Shown here: positions 1 to 12,332 of the stretch, piece by piece
Layout of the letters: every line of letters starts with the position of its first letter
Position numbering within the stretch: position 1 is the stretch's first letter
DNA from: Nemertoderma westbladi
Lineage: Eukaryota; Xenacoelomorpha; Nemertodermatida; Nemertodermatidae
DNA length: 64,000 nucleotides
NCBI GenBank assembly: GCA_032718475.1
Contig: JAUCBJ010003580.1
Location: 1-64,000, forward strand
Direction: 5' to 3'
Notes under the pieces: generated by a model
Database searches by the model: none
Told to the model about the DNA's origin: nothing
The model's input: the letters and a program-made list of their open reading frames with translations, nothing else
Position numbers and translations under genes: made by a program

Positions 1-107
1 TAGGATTCCGAGCAAACTACATCAGTGGGCAGTAGGGCAGTAGGGCCAGTCACAGAAGGGCAGTAGGGCTGCTTACCACTACCGGTACTACTATTAGGGT
101 AGTTTTA

Positions 108-3100
108 CTTGAGGAGAGTGAGGAAAGGAGATTGGAGATGGAGAGGTGAGAGAAAGAGCGAGGAAAGGAGATTGGAGATGGAAAGGTGAGAGAAAGAGTT
201 AGTAAAGGAGATTGGAGATGGAGAGGTGAGAGAAAGAGTGAGGAAAGGAGATTGGAGATGGAGAGGTGAGAGAAAGAGCGAGGAAAGGAGATTGGAGATG
301 GAGAGGTGAGAGAAAGAGTGAGGAAAGGAGATTGGAGATGGAGAGGTGAGAGAAAGAGTGGGGAAAGGAGATTGGAGATGGAGAGGTGAGAGAGAGAGTG
401 AGGAAAGGAGATTGGAGATGGAGAGGTGAGAGAAAGAGTGGGGAAAGGAGATTGGAGATGGAGAGGTGAGAGAAAGAGTTAGTAAAGGAGATTGGAGATG
501 GAGAGGTGAGAGAAAGAGTAAGGAAAGGAGATTAGAGATGGGGAGGTGAGAGAGAGAGTGAGGAAAGGAGATTGGAGATGGAGAGGTGAGAGAAAGAGTG
601 CGGAAAGGAGATTGGAGATGGAGAGGTGAGAGAAAGAGTGAGGAAAGGAGATTGGAGATGGAGAGGTGAGAGAAAGAGTGGGGAAAGGAGATTGGAGATG
701 GAAAGGTGAGAGAAAGAGTGAGGAAAGGAGATTGGAGATGGAGAGGTGAGAGAAAGAGCGAGGAAAGGAGATTGGAGATGGAAAGGTGAGAGAAAGAGTT
801 AGTAAAGGAGATTGGAGATGGAGAGGTGAGAGAAAGAGTGAGGAAAGGAGATTAGAGATGGGGAGGTGAGAGAGAGAGTGAGGAAAGGAGATTAGAGATG
901 GGGAGGTGAGAGAGAGAGTGAGGAAAGGAGATTAGAGATGGAGAGGTGAGAGAAAGAGTGGGGAAAGGAGATTGGAGATGGAGAGGTGAGAGAAAGAGTG
1001 GGGAAAGGAGATTGGAGATGGAGAGGTGAGAGAAAGAGCGAGGAAAGGAGATTGGAGATGGAGAGGTGAGAGAAAGAGCGAGGAAAGGAGATTGGAGATG
1101 GAAAGGTGAGAGAAAGAGTTAGTAAAGGAGATTGGAGATGGAGAGGTGAGAGAAAGAGTGAGGAAAGGAGATTAGAGATGGGGAGGTGAGAGAGAGAGTG
1201 AGGAAAGGAGATTAGAGATGGGGAGGTGAGAGAGAGAGTGAGGAAAGGAGATTAGAGATGGAGAGGTGAGAGAAAGAGTGAGGAAAGGAGATTGGAGATG
1301 GAGAGGTGAGAGAAAGAGTGGGGAAAGGAAATTGGAGATGGAGAGGTGAGAGAAAGAGTGAGGAAAGGAGATTGGAGATGGAGAGGTGAGAGGAAGAGGC
1401 GAGGAAAGGAGATTGGAGATGGAGAGGTGAGAGAAAGAGCGAGGAAAGGAGATTGGAGATGGGGAGGTGAGAGAGAGAGTGAGGAAAGGAGATTAGAGAT
1501 GGGGAGGTGAGAGATTGAGAGTGAGGAAAGGAGATTAGAGATGGGGAGGTGAGAGAGAGAGTGAGGAAAGGAGATTAGAGATGGGGAGGTGAGAGAGAGA
1601 GTGAGGAAAGGAGATTAGAGATGGGGAGGTGAGAGAGAGAGTGAGGAAAGGAGATTAGAGATGGAGAGGTGAGAGAAAGAGTGAGGAAAGGAGATTGGAG
1701 ATGGAGAGGTGAGAGAAAGAGTGGGGAAAGGAGATTGGAGATGGAGAGGTGAGAGAAAGAGTGCGAGGAAAGGAGATTGGAGATGGAGAGGTGAGAGAAA
1801 GAGCGAGGAAAGGAGATTGGAGATGGAGAGGTGAGAGAAAGAGTGAGGAAAGGAGATTGGAGATGGAGAGGTGAGAGAAAGAGGCGAGGAAAGGAGATTG
1901 GAGATGGAGAGGTGAGAGAAAGAGGCGAGGAAAGGAGATTGGAGATGGAGAGGTGAGAGAAAGAGCGAGGAAAGGAGATTGGAGATGGAGAGGTGAGAGA
2001 AAGAGTGGGGAAAGGAGATTGGAGATGGAGAGGTGAGAGAAAGAGTGAGGAAAGGAGATTAGAGATGGGGAGGTGAGAGAGAGAGTGAGGAAAGGAGATT
2101 AGAGATGGGGAGGTGAGAGAGAGAGTGAGGAAAGGAGATTAGAGATGGGGAGGTGAGAGAGAGAGTGAGGAAAGGAGATTGGAGATGGAGAGGTGAGAGA
2201 AAGAGTGAGGAAAGGAGATTGGAGATGGAGAGGTGAGAGAAAGAGTGAGGAAAGGAGATTGGAGATGGAGAGGTGAGAGAAAGAGTGGGGAAAGGAGATT
2301 GGAGATGGAGAGGTGAGAGAAAGAGTGAGGAAAGGAGATTGGAGATGGAGAGGTGAGAGAAAGAGGCGAGGAAAGGAGATTGGAGATGGAGAGGTGAGAG
2401 AAAGAGTGGGAAAGGAGATTGGAGATGGAGAGGTGAGAGAAAGAGTTAGTAAAGGAGATTGGAGATGGAGAGGTGAGAGAAAGAGTGAGGAAAGGAGATT
2501 AGAGATGGGGAGGTGAGAGAGAGAGTGAGGAAAGGAGATTGGAGATGGAGAGGTGAGAGAAAGAGTGCGGAAAGGAGATTGGAGATGGAGAGGTGAGAGA
2601 AAGAGTGAGGAAAGGAGATTGGAGATGGAGAGGTGAGAGAAAGAGTGGGGAAAGGAGATTGGAGATGGAGAGGTGAGAGAAAGAGTGAGGAAAGGAGATT
2701 GGAGATGGAGAGGTGAGAGAAAGAGTGAGGAAAGGAGATTGGAGATGGAAAGGTGAGAGAAAGAGTTAGTAAAGGAGATTGGAGATGGAGAGGTGAGAGA
2801 AAGAGTGAGGAAAGGAGATTGGAGATGGAGAGGTGAGAGAAAGAGCGAGGAAAGGAGATTGGAGATGGAGAGGTGAGAGAAAGAGTGAGGAAAGGAGATT
2901 GGAGATGGAGAGGTGAGAGAAAGAGTGGGGAAAGGAGATTGGAGATGGAGAGGTGAGAGAGAGAGTGAGGAAAGGAGATTGGAGATGGAGAGGTGAGAGA
3001 AAGAGCGGGGAAAGGAGATTGGAGATGGAGAGGTGAGAGAAAGAGTTAGTAAAGGAGATTGGAGATGGAGAGGTGAGAGAAAGAGTGAGGAAAGGAGATT

Positions 3101-4188
3101 AGAGATGGGGAGGTGAGAGAGAGAGTGAGGAAAGGAGATTGGAGATGGAGAGGTGAGAGAAAGAGTGCGGAAAGGAGATTGGAGATGGAGAGGTGAGAGA
3201 AAGAGTGAGGAAAGGAGATTGGAGATGGAGAGGTGAGAGAAAGAGTGAGGAAAGGAGATTGGAGATGGAGAGGTGAGAGAGAGAGTGAGGAAAGGAGATT
3301 AGAGATGGGGAGGTGAGAGAGAGAGTGAGGAAAGGAGATTGGAGATGGAGAGGTGAGAGAAAGAGTGAGGAAAGGAGATTAGAGATGGGGAGGTGAGAGA
3401 AAGAGGGAGGAAAGGAGATTAGAGATGGAGAGGTGAGAGAAAGAGTGAGGAAAGGAGATTGGAGATGGAGAGGTGAGAGAAAGAGTGAGGAAAGGAGATT
3501 GGAGATGGAGAGGTGAGAGAAAGAGTTAGTAAAGGAGATTGGAGATGGGGAGGTGAGAGAAAGAGTGAGGAAAGGAGATTAGAGATGGGGAGGTGAGAGA
3601 GAGAGTGAGGAAAGGAGATTGGAGATGGAGAGGTGAGAGAGAGAGTGAGGAAAGGAGATTGGAGATGGAGAGGTGAGAGAAAGAGTGAGGAAAGGAGATT
3701 GGAGATGGAGAGGTGAGAGAAAGAGTGAGGAAAGGAGATTAGAGATGGGGAGGTGAGAGAGAGAGTGAGGAAAGGAGATTGGAGAGGTGAGAGAAAGAGT
3801 GAGGAAAGGAGATTGGAGATGGGGAGGTGAGAGAAAGAGTGAGGAAAGGAGATTGGAGATGGAGAGGTGAGAGAGAGAGTGAGGAAAGGAGATTAGAGAT
3901 GGGGAGGTGAGAGAGAGTGAGGAAAGGAGATTGGAGATGGAGAGGTGAGAGAAAGAGTGAGGAAAGGAGATTAGAGATGGGGAGGTGAGAGAGAGAGTGA
4001 GGAAATGAGATTAGAGATGTGGAGGTGAGAGAGAGAGTGAGGAAAGGAGATTGGAGATGGAGAGGTGAGAGAAAGAGTGAGGAAAGGAGATTGGAGATGG
4101 AGAGGTGAGAGAGAGAGTGAGGAAAGGAGATTGGAGATGGAGAGGTGAGATAAAGAGTGAGGAAAGGAGATTGGAGATGGAGAGGTGA
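108..4188. repeat. 40-bp purine-rich minisatellite, block 1
   Basis: This is a tandem array of a 40-bp unit whose core is GGAGATTGGAGATGGAGAGG followed by TGAGAGAAAGAGTGAGGAAA. About 102 copies are present. The plus strand is close to 90% purine. Common variants are AGAGATGGGG for GGAGATGGAG, GTTAGTAAAGG for GTGAGGAAAGG, and AAGAGGCGAGG. The variants recur in runs, which points to expansion of multi-unit blocks. Every unit contains GAGAG|GTGAGA, a good match to a 5' splice site on the strand of the downstream gene. Positions 1-107 are unique sequence with a few GGGCAGTA repeats and no recognisable gene. Confidence 0.97.
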
Positions 4189-4637
4189 TTGATTGATTGA
4201 TGTTTATTGTCATCACATATAAATACACAATATTATATCACAAATTAATTACTTCTTGGCCGTGTGAAGAATAGTGAGACCAGTAAATGTACCGGTAAGA
4301 ACAATAAATAATTCTCTTACAGTAAATAAATATATTATAAATACAATATAGCACAATAATAGTAAAATATATATATAATATATATATATATAATAATCGA
4401 TTCATTGTCGAAAACTAATGAAAACTTCAGGGGCTCCGTAAAAGAAACTTCACTTACTTAAATTTTCAAATAAATAAATTGTCATGAAACTAAGATACAA
4501 AAACCAAATATGTTCAACCTTTCAAATAGAAAATTCTTTCAAAATATCAATCAAATTCGCCGTTTATTTTATAAATCATTTTGGCTATAGCAGGCTGGTT
4601 TTCCAAAGCAAATAAACTAGCCAGATCGTTCCAAGCC
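4189..4637 (-). mobile_element. LINE 3'-end fragment (5'-truncated), copy 1
   Basis: An AT-rich 449-bp insert interrupts the minisatellite. Read on the minus strand it starts with a short open stretch that could be the C-terminus of a LINE ORF2, continues as AT-rich 3' UTR, and ends with AATAAACATCAATCAATCAA, a polyadenylation-like signal followed by an ATCA/CAAT tail. GTGA flanks both sides (4185-4188 and 4638-4641) and may be a short target-site duplication, although GTGA is also part of the host unit. The LINE family is not identified. Confidence 0.6.
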
Positions 4638-5913
4638 GTGAGAGAAAGAGTGAGGAAAGGAGATTGGAGATGGAGAGGTGAGAGAAAGAGTGAGGAAAGG
4701 AGATTGGAGATGGAGAGGTGAGAGAAAGAGTGAGGAAAGGAGATTGGAGATGGGGAGGTGAGAGAGAGAGTGAGGAAAGGAGATTGGAGATGGAGAGGTG
4801 AGAGAGAGAGTGAGGAAAGGAGATTGGAGATGGAGAGGTGAGAGAAAGAGTGAGGAAAGGAGATTGGAGATGGAGAGGTGAGAGAAAGAGTGGGGAAAGG
4901 AGATTGGAGATGGAGAGGTGAGAGAAAGAGTGAGGAAAGGAGATTAGAGATGGGGAGGTGAGAGAGAGAGTGAGGAAAGGAGATTGGAGATGGAGAGGTG
5001 AGAGAAAGAGTGAGGAAAGGAGATTGGAGATGGAGAGGTGAGAGAAAGAGTGGGGAAAGGAGATTGGAGATGGAGAGGTGAGAGAAAGAGTGGGGAAAGG
5101 AGATTGGAGATGGAGAGGTGAGAGAAAGAGTGAGGAAAGGAGATTAGAGATGGAGAGGTGAGAGAAAGAGTGAGGAAAGGAGATTGGAGATGGAGAGGTG
5201 AGAGAAAGAGTGAGGAAAGGAGATTGGAGATGGAGAGGTGAGAGAAAGAGTTAGTAAAGGAGATTGGAGATGGGGAGGTGAGAGAAAGAGTGAGGAAAGG
5301 AGATTAGAGATGGGGAGGTGAGAGAGAGAGTGAGGAAAGGAGATTGGAGATGGAGAGGTGAGAGAGAGAGTGAGGAAAGGAGATTGGAGATGGAGAGGTG
5401 AGAGAAAGAGTGAGGAAAGGAGATTGGAGATGGAGAGGTGAGAGAAAGAGTGAGGAAAGGAGATTAGAGATGGGGAGGTGAGAGAGAGAGTGAGGAAAGG
5501 AGATTGGAGAGGTGAGAGAAAGAGTGAGGAAAGGAGATTGGAGATGGAGAGGTGAGAGAAAGAGTGAGGAAAGGAGATTGGAGATGGAGAGGTGAGAGAG
5601 AGAGTGAGGAAAGGAGATTAGAGATGGGGAGGTGAGAGAGAGTGAGGAAAGGAGATTGGAGATGGAGAGGTGAGAGAAAGAGTGAGGAAAGGAGATTAGA
5701 GATGGGGAGGTGAGAGAGAGAGTGAGGAAAGGAGATTAGAGATGTGGAGGTGAGAGAGAGAGTGAGGAAAGGAGATTGGAGATGGAGAGGTGAGAGAAAG
5801 AGTGAGGAAAGGAGATTGGAGATGGAGAGGTGAGAGAGAGAGTGAGGAAAGGAGATTGGAGATGGAGAGGTGAGATAAAGAGTGAGGAAAGGAGATTGGA
5901 GATGGAGAGGTGA
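4638..5913. repeat. 40-bp purine-rich minisatellite, block 2
   Basis: About 32 copies of the same 40-bp unit lie between the two LINE-tail inserts. This block plus the following insert repeats the end of block 1 plus the first insert at an offset of 1725 bp, including a shared shortened unit (3781-3788 and 5506-5513, missing GATGGAGAG). Confidence 0.96.
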
Positions 5914-6362
5914 TTGATTGATTGATGTTTATTGTCATCACATATAAATACACAATATTATATCACAAATTAATTACTTCTTGGCCGTGTGAAGAATAGT
6001 GAGACCAGTAAATGTACCGGTAAGAACAATAAATAATTCTCTTACAGTAAATAAATATATTATAAATACAATATAGCACAATAATAGTAAAATATATATA
6101 TAATATATATATATATAATAATCGATTCATTGTCGAAAACTAATGAAAACTTCAGGGGCTCCGTAAAAGAAACTTCACTTACTTAAATTTTCAAATAAAT
6201 AAATTGTCATGAAACTAAGATACAAAAACCAAATATGTTCAACCTTTCAAATAGAAAATTCTTTCAAAATATCAATCAAATTCGCCGTTTATTTTATAAA
6301 TCATTTTGGCTATAGCAGGCTGGTTTTCCAAAGCAAATAAACTAGCCAGATCGTTCCAAGCC
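5914..6362 (-). mobile_element. LINE 3'-end fragment, copy 2 (segmental duplicate)
   Basis: This 449-bp segment appears identical to 4189-4637, with the same tail, AT-rich 3' UTR and junctions with the array. The surrounding minisatellite is duplicated with it, so it arose by a 1725-bp tandem duplication and not by a second retrotransposition. Confidence 0.75.
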
Positions 6363-9300
6363 GTGAGAGAAAGAGTGAGGAAAGGAGATTGGAGATGGAG
6401 AGGTGAGAGAAAGAGTGAGGAAAGGAGATTGGAGATGGAGAGGTGAGAGAAAGAGTGAGGAAAGGAGATTAGAGATGGGGAGGTGAGAGAGAGAGTGAGG
6501 AAAGGAGGTTAGAGATGGAGAGGTGAGAGAGAGAGTGAGGAAAGGAGATTGGAGATGGAGAGGTGAGAGAAAGAGTGAGGAAAGGAGATTGGAGATGGAG
6601 AGGTGAGAGAAAGAGTGAGGAAAGGAGATTGGAGATGGAGAGGTGAGAGAAAGAGTGAGGAAAGGAGATTAGAGATGGGGAGGTGAGAGAGAGAGTGAGG
6701 AAAGGAGATTGGAGATGGAGAGGTGAGAGAAAGAGTGAGGAAAGGAGATTGGAGATGGAGAGGTGAGAGAAAGAGTGGGGAAAGGAGATTGGAGATGGAG
6801 AGGTGAGAGAAAGAGTGGGGAAAGGAGATTGGAGATGGAGAGGTGAGAGAAAGAGTGAGGAAAGGAGATTAGAGATGGGGAGGTGAGAGAGAGAGTGAGG
6901 AAAGGAGATTGGAGATGGAGAGGTGAGAGAAAGAGGCGAGGAAAGGAGATTGGAGATGGAGAGGTGAGAGAAAGAGTGAGGAAAGGAGATTGGAGATGGA
7001 GAGGTGAGAGAAAGAGTGAGGAAAGGAGATTGGAGATGGAGAGGTGAGAGAAAGAGTGAGGAAAGGAGATTGGAGATGGAGAGGTGAGAGAAAGAGTGGG
7101 GAAAGGAGATTGGAGATGGGGAGGTGAGAGAGAGAGTGAGGAAAGGAGATTGGAGATGGAGAGGTGAGAGAAAGAGGCGAGGAAAGGAGATTGGAGATGG
7201 AGAGGTGAGAGAAAGAGTGAGGAAAGGAGATTGGAGATGGAGAGGTGAGAGAAAGAGTGAGGAAAGGAGATTGGAGATGGAGAGGTGAGAGAAAGAGTGA
7301 GGAAAGGAGATTAGAGATGGGGAGGTGAGAGAGAGAGTGAGGAAAGGAGATTGGAGATGGGGAGGTGAGAGAGAGAGTGAGGAAAGGAGATTGGAGATGG
7401 AGAGGTGAGAGAAAGAGTGAGGAAAGGAGATTGGAGATGGAGAGGTGAGAGAAAGAGTGAGGAAAGGAGATTGGAGATGGGGAGGTGAGAGAGAAGAGTG
7501 AGGAAAGGAGATTGGAGATGGGGAGGTGAGAGAGAGAGTGAGGAAAGGAGATTGGAGATGGGGAGGTGAGAGAGAGAGTGAGGAAAGGAGATTAGAGATG
7601 GGGAGGTGAGAGAGAGAGTGAGGAAAGGAGATTGGAGATGGAGAGGTGAGAGAAAGAGTGAGGAAAGGAGATTGGAGATGGAGAGGTGAGAGAAAGAGTG
7701 AGGAAAGGAGATTGGAGATGGAGAGGTGAGAGAAAGAGTGAGGAAAGGAGATTGGAGATGGAGAGGTGAGAGAAAGAGTGAGGAAAGGAGATTGGAGATG
7801 GGGAGGTGAGAGAGAGAGTGTGGAAAGGAGATTGGAGATGGGGAGGTGAGAGAGAGAGTGAGGAAAGGAGATTGGAGATGGAGAGGTGAGAGAAAGAGTG
7901 AGGAAAGGAGATTGGAGATGGAGAGGTGAGAGAAAGAGTGAGGAAAGGAGATTGGAGATGGAGAGGTGAGAGAAAGAGTGAGGAAAGGAGATTGGAGATG
8001 GAGAGGTGAGAGAGAGAGTGAGGAAAGGAGATTGGAGATGGAGAGGTGAGAGAAAGAGTGAGGAAAGGAGATTGGAGATGGAGAGGTGAGAGAAAGAGTT
8101 AGTAAAGGAGATTGGAGATGGAGAGGTGGGAGAAAGAGTGAGGAAAGGAGATTGGAGATGGGGAGGTGAGAGAAAGAGTGGGGAAATGAGATTGGAGATG
8201 GAGAGGTGAGAGAAAGAGTGAGTAAAGGAGATTGGAGATGGAGAGGTGAGAGAAAGAGTGAGGAAAGGAGATTGGAGATGGAGAGGTGAGAGAAAGAGTG
8301 AGGAAAGGAGATTGGAGATGGAGAGGTGAGAGAAAGAGTGGGGAAAGGAGATTGGAGATGGAGAGGTGAGAGAAAGAGTGAGGAAAGGAGATTGGAGATG
8401 GGGAGGTGAGAGAAAGAGTGAGGAAAGGAGATTGGAGATGGAGAGGTGAGAGAGAGAGTGAGGAAAGGAGATTGGAGATGGAGAGGTGAGAGAAAGAGTG
8501 GGGAAAGGAGATTGGAGATGGAGAGGTGAGAGAAAGAGTGAGGAAAGGAGATTGGAGATGGGGAGGTGAGAGAAAGAGTGAGGAAAGGAGATTGGAGATG
8601 GAGAGGTGAGAGAGAGAGTGAGGAAAGGAGATTGGAGATGGGGAGGTGAGAGAAAGAGTGAGGAAAGGAGATTGGAGATGGAGAGGTGAGAGAGAAGAGT
8701 GAGGAAAGGAGATTGGAGATGGAGAGGTGAGAGAAAGAGTGAGGAAAGGAGATTGGAGATGGAGAGGTGAGAGAGAGAGTGAGGAAAGGAGATTGGAGAT
8801 GGAGAGGTGAGAGAAAGAGTGAGGAAAGGAGATTGGAGATGGAGAGGTGAGAGAAAAGTGAGGAAAGGAGATTGGAGATGTGGAGGTAAGAGAGAGAGTG
8901 AGGAAAGGAGATTGGAGATGGAGAGGTGAGAGAAAGAGTGAGGAAAGGAGATTGGAGATGGGGAGGTGAGAGAGAGAGTGAGGAAAGGAGATTGGAGATG
9001 GGGAGGTGAGAGAAAGAGTGAGGAAAGGAGATTGGAGATGGAGAGGTGAGAGAGAGAGTGAGGAAAGGAGATTGGAGATGGAGAGGTGAGAGAAAGAGTG
9101 AGGAAAGGAGATTGGAGATGGAGAGGTGAGAGAGAGAGTGAGGAAAGGAGATTGGAGATGGAGAGGTGAGAGAAAGAGTGAGGAAAGGAGATTGGAGATG
9201 GAGAGGTGAGAGAAAGAGTGAGGAAAGGAGATTGGAGATGGGGAGGTGAGAGGGAGAGTGAGGAAAGGAGATTGGAGATGGGGAGGTGAGAGGGAGAGGG

Positions 9301-10206
9301 AGAGTGAGGAAAGGAGATTGGAGATGGAGAGGTGAGAGAAAGAGTGAGGAAAGGAGATTGGAGATGGGGAGGTGAGAGGGAGAGTGAGGAAAGGAGATTG
9401 GAGATGGAGAGGTGAGAGAAAGAGTGAGGAAAGGAGATTGGAGATGGAGAGGTGAGAGAAAGAGTGAAGAAAGGAGATTGGAGATGGAGAGGTGAGAGAA
9501 AGAGCGAGGAAAGGAGATTGGAGATGGGGAGGTGAGAGAGAGAGTGAGGAAAGGAGATTGGAGATGGGGAGGTGAGAGGGAGAGTGAGGAAAGGAGATTG
9601 GAGATGGAGAGGTGAGAGAAAGAGTGAGGAAAGGAGATTGGAGATGGAGAGGTGAGAGAAAGAGTGAGGAAAGGAGATTGGAGATGGAGAGGTGAGAGAA
9701 AGAGTGAGGAAAGGAGATTGGAGATGGAGAGGTGAGAGAGAGAGTGAGGAAAGGAGATTGGAGATGGAGAGGTGAGAGAAAGAGTTAGTAAAGGAGATTG
9801 GAGATGGAGAGGTGAGAGAAAGAGTGAGGAAAGGAGATTAGAGATGGGGAGGTGAGAGAGAGAGTGAGGAAAGGAGATTGGAGATGGAGAGGTGAGAGAA
9901 AGAGTTAGTAAAGGAGATTGGAGATGTAGAGGTGAGAGAAAGAGTGGGGAAAGGAGATTGGAGATGGAGAGGTGAGAGAGAGAGTGAGGAAAGGAGATTG
10001 GAGATGGAGAGGTGAGAGAAAGAGTGGGGAAAGGAGATTGGAGATGGAGAGGTGAGAGAAAGAGTGAGGAAAGGAGATTGGAGATGGAGAGGTGAGAGAA
10101 AGAGTGAGGAAAGGAGATTGGAGATGGAGAGGTGAGAGAAAAAGTGAGGAAAGGAGATTGGAGATGGAGAGGTGAGAGAAAGAGTTAGTAAAGGAGATTG
10201 GAGATT
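6363..10206. repeat. 40-bp purine-rich minisatellite, block 3
   Basis: About 96 further copies of the 40-bp unit, ending at GGAGATTTGAGACG. The TTAGTAAAGG variant recurs, as do units with GAGAGGGAGAG expansions near 9250-9320. No gene is visible in the array. Confidence 0.96.
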
Positions 10207-10402
10207 TGAGACGTTGTAGTTTTGTAGGGTTAACTAGATTTATAAGAAGTTTGGCCCTGACAACTTAACAATATTTATCCGCCACTGAAATTTAAGGAGA
10301 CTTAAATTAGAACAGCAATTGGGTTATTTTCGGTGCCCTAATATTCTGGTTTTAGTCCCCCTCACTCGGAGCAATTTGGTTCTGTAACTTGTTGCTGGAC
10401 TC
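10207..10402. other. Unique spacer with degenerate minisatellite edge
   Basis: No gene is visible. The last part (about 10355-10402) contains CCCCTCACTCGGAGCAA and TTGTTGCTGGACTC, which resemble the 54-bp minisatellite at 26230-27437. The matching sequence resumes at 25957 with TGCTGGACTCCTCACAC. The transposon cluster therefore seems to have landed in a diverged member of that repeat. Confidence 0.5.
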
Positions 10403-10747
10403 TGAGAATTATTCGGAAACTTAAGGTCCGATTATTTAGAGCAGCAGTAGTTCCAGTACTCCTCTATGGGAGTCCATGTTGGGCTTTAACTGCTGAGGAC
10501 ACCAAATCTCTGGATGGCACATTCACAAGAATGCTACACCGGGTGCATTGTGTCAAGTACAATGCACACATCTCCAACCAGACACTATATAACATTGGAG
10601 GTGTCTCATTGGTTCCCCCAAGCTTGACACTAGAACAAAATCGCCCCCGCTTTACAGGACATTGCTTTCGCCGTGAGGACCAGCCAGTGCATAATCTTGT
10701 ACTTTGGTAGCCTCATGGTGTGAATAACCATGGTGGACAGCCCATGA
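10403..10747 (+). pseudogene. LINE-A, C-terminal RT-LINE fragment (left part)
   Basis: The reading matches the C-terminal region of the LINE at 44386-46536, from residues RKLKVRLFRAAVVPVLLYGS through HCFRREDQPVHNLVLW and on to GGQP. A stop replaces a Gln codon just after NLVLW (about 10708-10710). It is 5'-truncated and broken at 10747 by insertion of LINE-B; the rest of its 3' end is at 25786-25956. It is a dead fragment. Confidence 0.88.
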
Positions 10748-10771
10748 TGGTGTTCCCCCTGAGGTCTTTAA

Positions 10772-12332
10772 CCCTATTAAACCCGGGGGGGGGGGGTCAA
10801 TATGACCCTTCCCGTGGTTTTTTTATTATAATTCTGAAACAAACGCAGTTGGGATTCTGAAATTTTATGACTTTTCCTAAAAATCTATTGTCTTCCTAGT
10901 AGTGAAAACCGTTTTCAAAAATATTGGGTAGTTTTCGAGTTATAGCACCATTTTTTAACCCTACTTTTGGCACTTTTTTTGAGACGTTTTTTGAAAATTA
11001 CATTTCATTAAATATTAATTGTAACAGCTCTATTTTTGATTTACACCGGTTTTTTGGTGTTAGCAATTGGATGGAATTCATATAAATTGATTTAGAAATT
11101 TCAAACTTGTTTTTTTCGGCGGGTGCCAAATTTTGGTGCCAGCACCAAATTTTGAAATATGTCAATTTTGTAAATTGATTGTTTGAAACTTGTTTTTTAC
11201 GCAATTGGGGTTTTTTGGGGTTCTGGTTTCGATGAAATATATACGAGTTGCACCAAGCGTATCAAACTTGTATTTTTCGGTGCTGTGTGCAAATTTTGGT
11301 GCTAGCACGAAATTTTGAAAATCCATTCAATAGATAAAATTGCTTGTGACAATTTATTTCTTGCATTTTAGAGGTTTATGGCTGTTCTGAATTCAATGGA
11401 ATATATAATTATCGAACTAGACATCTCAAACTTGTATTTTTCGGAAGTGGGTGCAAAATGTGGTACTAGCACCAAATTTTGAAAACCATCAAATATATCA
11501 ATTGATTGTGTCATCTTGTTTCTTGCGTTATACGGGTTTGTTAGGGTTCTGAATTCAATGGAATCAGTAAAAATTTCATAAGAGTTTTCAAACTTGTATT
11601 TTTCGCCGGTGGGTGAAAATTGTTGTTTTGCACCAAATTTTGGAAAATTAGTAAATTGATCAGTAGATAGTATCATCTTGTTTCTTGCGTTATACGGGTT
11701 TATGAGGGTCCTGAATCCGATGGAAACAATAAAAACAGCACTGGACATCGCAAACTTGTACTTTTTGGTGATGGGTACGAAATTTGGTGCTAGCACCAAA
11801 ATTTGCCAAATTACGCCGAAAAATACAAGTAGCAATGATCTGGCATATTTGAAATGTATTCCATTAGAATCAGCGCCCTAGAAAACCTAAAAATGTGAAT
11901 TTATAGCATCGTATAAGGGAATTAAAAATTTTGTGTTCTAACTGAAAAGTGCTGGTTACTTGTTTTTTTCATTTTTTTCCTACGCATATAGGACTAAACA
12001 GCCATTTATGGTAATCATATCATTTTTAAATATTTTCCAATGTATTTTGCGCCCCAGAAAACCTGTATTGAAAAACAATTAGCCGAAAAATGTAACTTTC
12101 AAATTTTGTGAAAATTGTGCACTACTTGTAATTTTGGTGCTGCAATATTACCACTCCAGTACATTTTTTTGAAAATTTTTTTTTTCGGTCGGATCCAGAC
12201 TAGTGATACCTACGTACAAACAAAAAATCAGACGTTTTCGTTAATTTTTGTAGATTTTAGAGGGAGGGGTCAATATGACCCCCCCCCCCCCCCGGTATTT
12301 GTACTGCATTTTATAGCCCGGTACTAATAGGG
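10772..12332. mobile_element. Non-autonomous piggyBac-like element (TTAA target)
   Basis: A 1561-bp insert lies exactly between two TTAA copies in LINE-B. Its ends are CCCTATTA and TAATAGGG, in imperfect terminal inverted repeats that include CCCGGG and a homopolymer G run (12 G on the left, 15 C on the right) next to GGGTCAATATGACCC. TTAA duplication with CCC...GGG ends is the hallmark of piggyBac transposons. The interior has no transposase. It consists of about five diverged direct repeats of about 150-160 bp (about 11050-11850), several containing dyads such as TTTGGTGCTAGCACCAAA. Mobilisation would need a transposase from elsewhere. Confidence 0.8.

Noticed and set aside
108-10206. Could the regular direct repeats be a CRISPR array?
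   Set aside because: There are no unique spacers; units are contiguous and similar throughout, and the context is eukaryotic.
12115-12327. A 70-codon frame at the right end of the piggyBac-like insert
   Set aside because: It runs into a C homopolymer and the terminal inverted repeat, with no transposase similarity.
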